A DNA stretch of 64,000 nt from Cardiocondyla obscurior. Lineage: Eukaryota > Arthropoda > Insecta > Hymenoptera > Formicidae. Shown piece after piece: positions 25,259-36,700 of the stretch; within the stretch, counting starts at the first letter, position 1; every line of letters starts with the position of its first letter. Made by a program: the position numbers and the translations under genes. The notes under the pieces are model-generated. The model was not told the DNA's origin. It did not search any database and saw only the letters and a program-made list of their open reading frames with translations. The DNA lies in NCBI RefSeq assembly GCF_019399895.1, contig NC_091864.1, positions 598,001 to 662,000 of the forward strand, given 5' to 3'.

Positions 25259-27944
25259 TTATTTTTGAGTATTTGCGGTTTCAACGTATGCCTCTTGCTG
25301 CGATTTTTTAGCGGCGTTTCTCCTGGTCACCATGTCTTGAATTTCCTATTAACATTCCCGGTGATTAATATGCAACATTTACGTCAAACTCGGCAAACAA
25401 AACTTTACAATAACACGCAATGTGCGATCGAATTACCTGCAGTGTTTTCCCTTTCGTCTCTGGCACCACAGTCAGCGAGTACACTAGGCTGATCATTATG
25501 ACCGCCGCGTAAATCCAGAAAACGTACTTCTCGCTAATGAGATCCACCAGCGGTTGATACGTTCTTGAGGCGACGAAAGCGAATACCGCCGACGTGCTAC
25601 TCCCGATAAATCCAGCTATGCTTTTCAAATCGGACGGAAATATTTCGCTCAGCATCGTGCTGGGCACCGGCGTGAGTCCGAAGCACATTAGCGTGAACAT
25701 CACTAGCGACAAAATCACCAGCCATTCGAGATCCTTGGGATCGTAGCCGTAGTCGAGTAGGAAGAAATGCAAACCTAGCAATATCATGCCGACCATCACG
25801 CCGAAGGATGAGATCGCGAGTAAAATTCTGCGACCGCAGCGATCGATGGCGAACGCGCCGATCCAACCGATAAATATACCTGCGTAACAATCGGATGAAA
25901 GTTTTGCGATATTAGCGCTAACGTAAACGAAAATTAAATGAAGCGGCTTGAGAATGTCGAGCGTGCGTTAAGATAGTTATATCAACGGAGGCATTCGTAC
26001 GGAATGGAAAGATAATTGGTTTTATCAGTATTATTACGTGTGGTATCAAAGTCAAACTTACTGGTCGCGCTCACGATTACTACCACGGTCGAAGGTGTGA
26101 TCGACGTGACCATTCCCTTTCTTATGATAATCTCCATGTAAAAGACGATAGTGTTTAATCCACTGAGCTGCATAAACATGAACAGCAGTATTATCATAAT
26201 GAACAATTTACGATTTTTCGGCTCTTTTATCTGCTTCAGCCGTTCTCTCATACTCAGCGCGTATGTTGACCTCACGAAACGTTCCACGGCTTCTAATTCG
26301 TGTTTTACATCGGGTTTGCGATAATACCATCGAACAGCTTGTTCCGCTCTAGAAAAAATTATAATATTTATCATAGCAGTGACATATAACCATATAATTA
26401 ATTTTACGAACTTCCGAAACGCTCAAATTTATTTATTAAGACTTTTCCGTAAAAGTGTTTAGAACAATTTTAAAATGACTCTTTTTAAATCAATATTTTA
26501 TTTTTTGGAAAATTATTAACGTTTATCTTTATATCTATTCAGTACAATGGGATGCAAAAAAGTATATACTTGAGAAAAAAAAAGAAAAAGAAAAAAAACG
26601 AGTTATCCATGAAAATACAGTGCAAACTTTTCAGAATAAACTTTTCCTTTGACGCTCGAAACGAAACTTAAGCTTTTAATTGATTTTTCTTTTTTTTTTT
26701 TTTTTCTTTTGTCTCTTTATATGAGTTACTTAAATAAAGAGACTATTTTTAAACGAAGAATAAAAAAAGAAAGAAAAACATTCGTTCTTTAAGACAGGAT
26801 CGATCGAGGTTTATCGTTAAATAACAAACGGTCGTATACAACTTCGAACACCTATTTTTGTGAAGCAATTGTACAAATAAAAAGATTGTATTCACCTTTT
26901 AGTCTCATTATGTCGTACGTAATAATACGGCGAATGCGGCAAGAACGGAAAAATACCCATATAGCATAGTGTTATTATCAAGCTAATGATACCAAAATAC
27001 ATCATTGGCATATTAGGACCCATTATATTACCGATGAGTGTGCCTATAGGCAGCCCGTTGATAATCAGACACACCAAGGCGCCGCGGATCGATGGCGCCG
27101 AAATTTCACCAATATAAAGCGGATAACAGGAAAATATCATTCCCATTGATATACCTGATATATATGACAAATGTTTAACTACAAAGTCCATGGATTAAAT
27201 TTCTTTAAACTTAGAGACGAGATAATGGCCGTGGAATTGAAATCGATTGTTTAAACTTTAAACGGCATAGTAGGAGACACCGAGGGGCTGGGAAGTTAAT
27301 GAACGGAGAGCGTTACGAAAGCTGGGCGGAATTAAGGGCACGAGTGAGACGAACCGATTTATTTTGCATGCCGTTTGACAGCAAACGGCCGTAAATGATG
27401 CTGTTACCTGAAAATATTCTCGAGACATACAACCATATGGGGGAAACGGCGCATATTATGCAAATCCAACTGACAATCATCGGTAATCCCGTTAACAGAA
27501 CGGACGTTTTGCTGCCAATGTATTCTAAAGTGAGAGATCCGACGATGGCGCCTAAGAGGCGTCCGAGAGGCAATAGAGAGGCTATCCAGGACCCTTCTTC
27601 GTCCGTTACGCGAAACGGCGGATCCTCGCCGGTCAGCTGCGCTAAGTAAGGCGACGTCCAACCAATTGCGAGGCCAATACTGATGCTTAATAAACTCACT
27701 GCGGCAAAATATTTTATTACGCGTTACAAGAAGTACATTAAATTCTATCTACTTACTGCTTATCTGCGAATTAAAAAAAATATATGCGGCGATGTATTAA
27801 ATTTTGCATTGAGCTATGAGTCTCGCTTAAACCGGACCGTATTTTAATTAATTACTTATTAATAATCTAATTAATTAACTGACCTATCAAAGTTGCGAAC
27901 CACTGCGGCCACAGTCGAAGTAAAGCTCCGAATAATTTTGCCAT
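25259..27944 (-). CDS. facilitated trehalose transporter Tret1-like, gene B (complete, 6 coding exons, 475 aa)
   Basis: This is a second sugar porter of the same family as gene A. Coding exons on the minus strand are 27944-27884, 27698-27408, 27154-26896, 26348-26062, 25879-25437 and 25345-25259. All introns are GT-AG, with phases 1, 1, 2, 1 and 0; the exons sum to 1428 nt, which is 475 codons plus TAA. Motifs seen: GEISAPSIRG (133-142), QLSGLN in helix 7 (264-269), DRCGRR (312-317), SEIFPSDLKS (377-386) and PETKGKTL (439-446), followed by a charged cytosolic tail encoded largely by the last 87-nt exon. Length is normal for the family. The canonical PESP after helix 6 reads PHSP (190-193). 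The start ATG follows AATAAAG and precedes a 13-residue leader before helix 1. Sequence order and motifs mark it as a tandem paralogue of gene A, but the intron set differs. A sugar-uptake role is family knowledge; the exact substrate cannot be read from sequence. Confidence 0.95.
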
Positions 27945-27988
27945 CTTTATTCTGCCGCACTGCACCACACGTATCTGATAGAATGTAA
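27945..27988 (-). other. 5' UTR part of the first coding exon of gene B
   Basis: The minus strand shows a pyrimidine-rich TTTTCCCCAG acceptor (AG at 27989-27990) 44 bases before the gene B ATG. The intervening sequence has no upstream ATG. This layout matches gene A and points to a separate upstream leader exon, for which 29897-30078 is the best candidate. Confidence 0.6.
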
Positions 27989-27990
27989 CT

Positions 27991-29896
27991 GGGGAAAATA
28001 AAAAACATAATTATTGCGTTATTCTGTTGCATTAATTTTCATTCTGATATTCTATTTGTTAAATGACAGATTTCTTTTTCGACATCTGCTGTCGAAAGAA
28101 AGAGGGTATTAGATTTCCGAGACTTTATAGTGGCTTTAACCGATGGCGAATCGAAAAACTCGTCGCGCGAAGTATTTATTGTAATTTCATTTAACATAAA
28201 TACGAATTTAAAAAATCACTGGACACACGCGACATTGAGAGAAGTGAATCTTGAGAATTTTGGAAAATTTGCCGCCCGCGGATGCACATCTTCGAGGAAA
28301 TTATGGGAATCTCCCGCTTGAATTGTCACTTTTCACCGGATTCGCTCATGGTGGCACTCATTTATTTCGTATCGACGTGCGGCATATATATTTTTCATTT
28401 GGCGGTAAAAATCATTTCTTGACAACGTGATACGTCAATTTTGTAACGAAGTCGATCGTGACATCTGTCGATAATACCACGTTTGATTCGAGAATAAATA
28501 GTCGTCACTGTGGTTCGCTGCGATAAAACGCACACGAAATAAGACACTTGTATTCACACGGATTAGTTATTTAATGAGGGGAATATTTAGGTGGTACGAA
28601 AACGGAAAGTGCAAATAATGGATTTGTAATTTTTTCTAGACTGTGCTTCGCAACGGGGTTTGCCGCTTTGGATTCAACGCGATATTATTTAAAATTACAT
28701 CAGTCGTTTCGCAGCGCAAGATTTTTCCCCGATTTGCACGCACAAATTGTGTTTAAATGTATTATGTTGTTACTTTATTTTTTTTTTTCCTTTTTTTTAC
28801 AACACGACTACGCGATTGTATCTTTAATTAATTTTCTTTTGCAGTTGAATAATATTTTATATAAAAAATATCGTTTAATTATAAATCGCGTCACTTTTTT
28901 TTAGCAATCTTAATCGTGAACAAACTTCTAAAATTTAATTGTAAAAAAAAAAGTCGCGATTTCAATTTCAATGTGACATGCATCAGAGCTTTGAAATGAA
29001 ATACTCGAAAACGTCACGGTGTCAGATAAAAAGAACATTCCGAAAAAAACTGTGGTATTTTTAATGGCTTACAAAAATATCTATCAGGTTTTATAACAGT
29101 GATATGCACTAATACTGTTAATGGTACCGCTGGGAGATCAATCCTAAGTGCTAAGTACACACGCAATATAACTGAAAAGCGACGATTTTTGTGGCGAAAG
29201 AGCACTTGAATCCTAGACAAACTACGGCAAATACATTTTATAAATACGATTTATCGTGCCTTTGAACCGTCAAAATCAGCTATCGCCTTGGAAATGAATT
29301 ACACATTATTGCCGTCGAGTATGATTCTCAATGACGTTGGCACTTTTACGGCCGCGCTCTGAGTAATAAGTAGTTTTCTGTTTTCCTTTTAAACAACAAA
29401 ACAAGAAAGAAGATAACATTTTGATACGAAATATCGCGCGCTTGCTAGCTACGTGAACATTTAATGCATATCCACTTATGTAAACTTCACCGTGAGAGAT
29501 ATCGTGCTTTGCGTAAAAGAGAAGAGAACCTTATCTACGTTTTCAGCATCACGAAATTACATCGCGTGATCTGAATTTTTTTCTAAATTCAAAATTAAAA
29601 GATTTTTTTTCTTTTTTTTTTAATTATTATTTAATCTACGCACGGGAATTTAATTTTTATATCACATTGTTTAATCGGGATTTACAATAGTTTATTTTAA
29701 ATCGAATGCAAGATTTAGATTTTAGTTTACATTTTGAGCTCATCGAAAAAAAAAAAAAAAAAAGAAAGAAAGAAAAAAGAACCCAGTTAATATTTAATTT
29801 ATTACAGTTCATTTCTCTCGATTGAGCAATTTTCTTTTTTATGCGTGCGCTCGTACGTGTGTGTTTCTGCATTTATTTCATGTAATATATACTTAC
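27991..29896 (-). other. leader intron of gene B
   Basis: AT-rich sequence between the leader donor and the first coding exon's acceptor, with A and T homopolymers near 28771-28800, 29604-29620 and 29746-29762. No gene is seen. Confidence 0.4.
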
Positions 29897-30078
29897 CGCC
29901 GGAGAGACTTCACGTTTTCAAAGGTAACGAATATTCACACGCTCGGCCGCTGAAATCGGTATGGGGTGCGAGAGGCGATTTCGATAGAGGCGAAAATGTG
30001 TTCGCGGCGCGAATCACGGAACGACGATCTTTCGGAGGCGTCGTTAGGCGAGCAAGCGACGCCGAAACTATGGGAACT
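29897..30078 (-). promoter_or_regulatory. candidate leader exon and promoter of gene B
   Basis: A strong donor, CCGGCG|GTAAGT, has its exon edge at 29897 on the minus strand and would splice to the acceptor at 27989, giving a leader intron of about 1.9 kb. Upstream, the minus strand has an arthropod initiator-like TCAGTT at 30075-30080, which would put the start near 30078. The sequence between is CpG-rich, unlike the AT-rich intron that follows. The start site is inferred; only the donor is well supported. Confidence 0.4.
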
Positions 30079-30753
30079 GAGAGCTAACTTAAATGGAACG
30101 GAATAGGGTTACGTCACACGAAGGGGTAGCACCGTCCTCCCTGGTCTTTTACGGCTGGAGGATAATAGCTTTCGAAACGTAGTCCGGGAACTCCTGGTTC
30201 TTGCGCCGCGGAGCACTTCGTCGCGTGGCCTCTCTTTATCTGGCGAAGCGGTAGAAGCGAATGAGAAGCTACCTGTTTACATCGCATTATTTATCGTTGA
30301 CACGTTTATGACTCCTGACACTGCTACTTTAACCGTTTTCGCGTTTACTCCGTTCCTTCCTCTTTCGCCTGCGTCTCCACTTTGGCCGGCTGCGTTCTGG
30401 ACACGCTGGAAAAGCGAGTGATCTTTTGGTCACTCGCGAATTTTCGCAAAAACGTTCATCGCGTTATTAGGAACTGGAGTATTAAAAATCAGTTCTTTCT
30501 ATAATTGCGTAAACCCCGCCTATCGCTCGTACTCACGAGTCTGGAGTATTTCGGTTATCGCGTTTGTTGATTTTCGTCAAATTAATTGGTGCTATTTATC
30601 ACAACTTTGATTCAGCAATTCATGCAACACACTTATAAAACTTAATTTTGTGCACACATTAGATATTAAAGCAAAAATGTTACTTATGTATGTTTAAAAA
30701 TTATATAAAAAGAAAAAGAAAAATATATATATTTTTTTTTTTTACTTAATTTA

Positions 30754-30894
30754 ATTTTAATTAATTTGTATTACTATCCTACAATTTAATATGTAAAAAA
30801 ATTATATATATAAAAAAAAAATATATATATATTTTTTTATATATAATTTTTTTACATATTAAATTGTAGGATAATAATACAAATTAATTAAAAT
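30754..30894. repeat. 141-bp near-perfect palindrome (foldback)
   Basis: The left arm, starting ATTTTAATTAATTTGTATTA, is matched in reverse complement by the right arm ending at 30894. Arms are about 57 bases with one mismatch seen (CTATCCT against AGGATAA). The centre is A-tract and TA-repeat sequence, so the whole block can fold into one long hairpin. It is AT-rich and contains no gene. It could be a foldback or MITE remnant, or a locally generated inverted duplication. No clear target-site duplication is visible. Confidence 0.85.
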
Positions 30895-31852
30895 AAAATC
30901 GGATTTACTATCGGAAGATACTTAATAATTAGAACAAGTTAGAACAAGTTTCTTTTTTTTATTTCGTCTATGTGCTATTGCGTATGAGATAGGAAGATAT
31001 AGCGAATACGTCTAGAGTAATTCCCGTGAACGGGCTGAGGAACGTTTCCTAGGTAGATGAAGGCAGTATATTGCTACAAGTAGCGCTAGTGAATTACATA
31101 GGACTTCCTGCACAGAAGGAACTTACAAAGTGAAGACTCTTGTAGCGGCGCTAGCGGGTCGACGAGGAAAGGCATTTACTTTACAAGCCCTTAAATAGTC
31201 ATTAAAACTATACAAGCCTTTTTTATTTTTATGAAATCGTTTTGTGAAATAAATTAGTTGATTTACAGCTGCAACGTTCAGACGACGCTGTAATAATTCC
31301 AGGGCTAAATTAAAGTAATTAAAAATAGATCGACAATTTTTTTTTCCCCTTTTTTTTAGACACTACTTTTATAGATTTCGCGACTACACTAACATTTGCG
31401 TAAACTCGCTGGGCGGACGACGATCGGACGTGTGCACGTGGCAGAGCGTGGCCGCACTACGTATTGATCCACTGGTTGTGTTTCGTGAAACGATAGCGCG
31501 ATCGGTCATCGAAAATCTCGAATTCCATCGCGCAACGTCCGACTGGAAAGGTGTGCCCGATAATAAGCACACCTGACAAAATTCAATTATGCGATTCCCG
31601 TGGGCGGGTAACCCGATTTGCACGTCATCAAGCCGCGCACGGGGAAGCCGGCTCGAAGACTGTCCTGGCGGTGTACAGAGAGGTATATCTATACCAAATA
31701 TTGAAGTTCCCGGATTGCACAGGACTGCCCTCGGGGACGCCAAATAATCCCGTGCCGACCTCCAGTTACGCGGCCACGATTCATCTGAACGACGGGTGTA
31801 ATTGCCTGTAATCTACCGCGACGCGGTCGTATTACAGAGATCATTTAAGATA

Positions 31853-31868
31853 GAGAGAGAGAGAGAGA
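31853..31868 (+). repeat. (GA)8 microsatellite
   Basis: Eight GA units in a row precede a CpG-rich stretch. Similar interrupted GA/CT runs occur near 37985-38006, 46921-46940, 47836-47856 and 56543-56555. Confidence 0.9.
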
Positions 31869-33689
31869 CTTCGCCGCCGCTCGCGGCACGGGTTCGCCAA
31901 CCTTATTGGCAAACGTTGCTCAAAAACAGTTTACGAATTTAGATTACGAACTGTCGTGGACGCTTACTTCGTCTCGTTCACTGTGGAACTTGGTATACTG
32001 AAGTTAAGCGCACGGAAAATAAAAACTGTATTCTGTTTATGACGCGTAATTAAAATTTTATATCAGCAACGTACATTAATTATGTGTGTTTTACGTTGAT
32101 AAGTGGGCCATCGTTGAGATTCGCCTTCCCTTATATATTTTTTTTTTTTTATCTTTTTATCTATATTCCTTGTTTTCTGTCAGTGACATTGCTTAGCCGT
32201 AGCGCCGCGGATTTTCTCCCGATTCGGTTTCGTTGAAAGTCAATTGAGGGACCGAGCGTCGATTATCACAGCCGAGAAAAATAATGTCAGACACGCGAGT
32301 TTATGAGATCATCTTTTAATTAATATTACGCCCTCGTGTTAACTTGCAAATTGTAGCCGGCTGCATTTTAAATTCATAATTTATGTCAATGAGGCACATC
32401 TGTAATGCTGATGATCTCTGTAATGCTCTCGATATAATAGAACAGAATAATACAGTACTTGCGACGGCGGTACGCGATTTTATGCGATTCAGGCAATTAT
32501 ATAAGTCTTGCATTCATTAGGAAGCGATTACTATCGGTATGCCGATTTCTTGGTACGACGTCTCCTATCTCAACGATCGCTCACCTCTTTCTCTCCGTCC
32601 TCTCGCATTTCCGATAGTATGTCTTGTCGTCAAGGTGGTTATCGAGGTCTCTTTGGTGCCTTCGCCGAACGATCGTGATCAAACGGACCGCGGAAAGCGC
32701 GATTCCTCGCTTTTGCCCGATTCCCGTTCGCTTCTCTGATATTAATGCGACACACATCGGCCGAGTACTTCCCGTTAATTACATTAATCAATAAAATTTA
32801 TTATTACCTTCTTTACCAGTGCAGCGAGCACGTGTGATTTAAACTTTCGAACGAGGCGCGCACTTTTAGCAATTTAATTTAATTAATTATGCGACGTAAA
32901 TGAACGTTTGCGTTTCGATTCGTATTTTATTCGATTAAAAGCGAGACGATTTCTCGCTCTGTAATTTACGCGATAGCGTCGATCAAAAAATTTTTCCCAC
33001 GTCAGCGAGTCGTTTCTGCGCGCCGCCGTCTTCGCGCTAAAAAAACTGAAGATGAAGTACGCGTGTCTTTTATAAATTCCGGAGATTTACGGGTGCATTC
33101 GCTTCCGCTGGCTGTATTAGCTGCCACGCCGCTTGCGTATCCCGGCGAATCCCGGCCAGTCGATTCGCATTCGGCTGAATGTATTACATGGATTTTCCTA
33201 TTCCAACCGCTATTCGATTGAGCGCAACGATGAGTAATAAGGCGTAAAAAGCTATTAGATTTGCTGACGAGTTTCTCCTCGTTCCGTCCGACGTCGACTC
33301 TATCCGCTCGTTTTCTCGCGAGGATCTTCGAGAGCTGAAAAAGCCTTTCGACTCGGCCGATGAGAGAAACGGCAGGTCGATGCCGAAAGACATTTTCACG
33401 TCTTCGCCCAGTGATATTTTTTCTCCGAGCGCATTAAAAAATCCAGGCTATAATTCCCTCTTTTTTAATATCGCTCATTCCGCTGAATATTTTACGCGCG
33501 TAGATATACTCACATTTTACCGCGTTCTTGGTAATGACGAATAAATTAGCGCACAGTTTCAACCGTTCCTCAATTTTCTCAAATTAAACATGTGGCTTTC
33601 CACTGATCCCTCGATTTTACGTTGCGCGGCGAAATTGAAAACCGATATTCAACGGGATTTGCGTATCCTACGAAAATACAACGCGGCGA

Positions 33690-33712
33690 GGGGGAGGGAA
33701 GGGAGGGAGGGG
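33690..33712 (+). other. G-quadruplex motif in a CpG-rich block
   Basis: Five G-runs separated by one or two A residues (GGGGGAGGGAAGGGAGGGAG and on) fit the standard four-run quadruplex pattern. A weaker G-rich run follows at 33864-33879. Both lie in the CpG-dense block 33.6-34.2 kb that also has a donor-like GCGG|GTAAAT at 34006, so the block may be regulatory. Confidence 0.6.
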
Positions 33713-36700
33713 AAAGGAGGAACGGACGAGAAGTTGAAAGATTTCGCGAGCAAAGGGCGCAGCGGGTCAACATCACCACGGTAATAGACACCGGCGGCGG
33801 GAAGAGCGGCGGCTTCGCGAAGGTGACGTTGGAGGTGATGGTAGAGCTGGCGGTGCTGGCGCTGGGGTGGTTGGGTGGGTAGGTGGATGACGGTAGGTCG
33901 ACCGCGCGGGGACCAGGGGATAGCCTCCGGGTTAGGGGCTGACGGGTCGTGGCGGGTGGAAAAGGGGCGACTCCGGCAGTCAGCGAGTTAGAGTCGCTCG
34001 GTGCGGGTAAATGTACGCCGCGAGCGTGCGCGCGGCCCTCCGCGAAATTTCTTTAAGTGTCCCTTTCACGCTCATTATCGGCTCGTCCACTCTTTATCCG
34101 CGACTCTGTCAAGGAGACCCGCCGCGAGCTCGACGCAGCAAATACGATTCGCGAGGCTCGTCGACACGATCGACAGCTGTTGTCGCGCGTTAAGTCTTGG
34201 CGTTCGCTTTTTTTTTTCGGATGTGACTACCGCAAAATTCTACGGGCAAATCTGCGAAGCGAAAATTTCTGTGCAACCTTTTTTTTTTTTTCTTTTCCAG
34301 AATCTCCTGGTGATCATGCGACAGCGTTGCACGAATATGCCGCGTGCAACTGGGATTGCGAAGTGATTGTTAACGTGATGGATAGAAGCTTTTAAAATCG
34401 TGCCGTTCGAGTGTTAACTGCCCGGAGATATCGAGGGATTTTCTCGATTTCTCTGAGATTGACGCTTGTTACAATTTATAAATAATGTGATGTGTGAACC
34501 GATAATCACTCGAACGCTTCTACTTATACATTTTAATATTATAATTTTAATTAAATAAATGGGGCAAAGAAAACTGCGCTTGTGTGACATCTTTTACATG
34601 TTGAACATGCACCGAGTGTCAAGTATTAATTAAAAAAAATATGCAATTCAAAAAGAATTCACGCGTAGTAAGAAAAATTAATACGTGATATTTGTTATTT
34701 TATTATTATCAAAATTGCGCAAAGAATTTAAGTTCATTGATGGTATGAAGAGCGTATCTAACAAGCTTAGATATCAAGCACGTGATAAAAGTAAAATAAT
34801 TCTTTCTCTTGCATATTGTATTTCGTAAAAAAAAATAAAAAGTAAAACTCAAGTCTTCTAAATCTGAACGATGAATGTGCAAACGAATCGCAGACTCCAC
34901 GCTTGCAACGCGAAGTTTTCGATCTAACTTTCAATTCTTTTGCCTACTTCGATTTCTCACGAAGCATCGCTGCTTCCGTTGTGCAGTGTCCGTTAGTCAA
35001 TGCAGTGATAATATTGCTCGCAGCTTCGTTATATCGTGACGTACTCGAACACGCGCGCGCGAATCGTTACATCGTTTTACAGAGAAAAGTTATAATTCTG
35101 ACAATAAAGACTCCGCGAGTCTTCCTTTCATTGCTTGCAGGGTTTTTCCTTCTACAGTTTCCCTTTACATGTACGTCTGCGTTTTTCATTACGATAAATA
35201 GCAATTCCCCCGGCAACTCGAGATTCTTCTTAACTCGTAAGTACGCGAACGAGATAACGGAGAGCCCTCACAGCGTCAAGTTTCCTCTCTCGAAAACTGT
35301 AAGAAAAGCTTGCGTATTATTGAAATTTTTTTTTTCCCCCCTTCTTTCTTTTATATATTTCAATGCGCAGGTGTGCGTGTTATTTTTACGCGATAATTAA
35401 AAGTAATCCCTTACAAATATTTATCTCATTCCCGCCGAAGAATGCGAGAATTTTTCCAAGTGTTATCGAATTATTATCTGAGAAACAATGCCGCGATATT
35501 GAATTATTATCTGTAATTATAATCGCAGATTAATTATTACACCGGTAAATGGACGTTTAATGACATTGAATGACGGTTTTCAACAATGTGCTCAATTTCT
35601 CGGTGAAAAGATGTTATTTCACGGGAAAGTACGAAGCTCGGTTTTCATTGCGTTCAAAATTCCGGGGGAGAACTCATCTGGTAATTGATATTACGAAGTG
35701 ATGCTAACAAGCCGCGGAAAGGCCCATTCAACGTAATCGTTATTCTCGAACTGTTGTAGACTGCCGGAGATGCAAATTCCGGGCTGGTCCTTCGGTTAGT
35801 GTAACAACCGATAATTTAATTCCCAAGCTCATTATGGAAATTGAAACTGTTTCCATAGAAATCACATAATTAGAATGTGTCGACGGCCGGCCTGTGCTCC
35901 GGCGATGTTAAACGTAGCCGAAATTGCGAGCTGAACGGTCGAACGGCGGGAACATAATGCGCCGACAGCACATGATAAACGGCTAAAATTATCGCGAGAC
36001 GCATCGACAGGCAGTCGTAAATAAAAAGAAAAAAGAAAAAAAAAAAGGGTACAATCCCCCCGCCACTGTAATTATTCGTTACGCAAAATGTTACGCGGCG
36101 CCGAGGAACGGTAAGCGGCTTCTGCCATCCCTTAAATGTCCGCGAGAATAATGCCAATCTCACGTGACTCGTTAACCAAGAACGTTTAACGTTATTGCAT
36201 CGTGAAGAGAGATGGGATACGATCAATTCTGCGAGGAATATATATCGAGTGTATCCCACGGGAATTGCAAGTCTAATCGCCTGAGATGATAAGCGCCGAT
36301 AAATAATCTACGAGAGAGTTAAATAAAGCAAGCGCGGCTGAAGCTCTCGAGTATTGATTTTTTTTTTTCTTTCTTTTTTTTTTTTCCTCTTCGCGTTCGC
36401 ACAGTATAACGTGAAATAAACAATAATTTTATTATATCGCTGATAGTGCGGCATGAAATTAACTCCGAGTGCTTCCCGGGCTTGTTTCGAGGCACGTCAA
36501 AGTTTCGTGGAATTGGCAGTGCTCTTAATCACAAACGTTTCGCGAGTCGCGGAAAGAAAGAGTTGTCAACGTGCAACGGCATGGCAGGGAGATTAACCTG
36601 TTGACAGGTGCGTAGCTCCGAGAATTGATTTGCATGCGTCCGATGCAGACGCCCGCGACCGCGCGCATCACGTGTGACGTGTGTGCACTTGACTTGCAAG

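Noticed and set aside
25365..25436. Read-through extension of gene B exon 5 past KTLQ
   Set aside because: A consensus donor, CTGCAG|GTAATT, ends the exon at 25437. Splicing to 25345 restores the family's EIQ continuation, so the extension is intron.
31384..31743. 119-codon minus-strand frame
   Set aside because: Cys/Arg/Ser-rich with no recognised motif and no splice sites at sensible places; a plus-strand frame overlaps it.
34278..34395. Acceptor-like TTTTTCTTTTCCAG followed by MRQRCTNMPRATGIAK
   Set aside because: The frame stops after 16 residues from its Met. A pyrimidine tract alone is not evidence where T runs are this common.
34903..35400. 165-codon plus-strand frame
   Set aside because: Long, but low in conserved-looking content, with no domain and no splice context. 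It contains poly-Phe from a T run.
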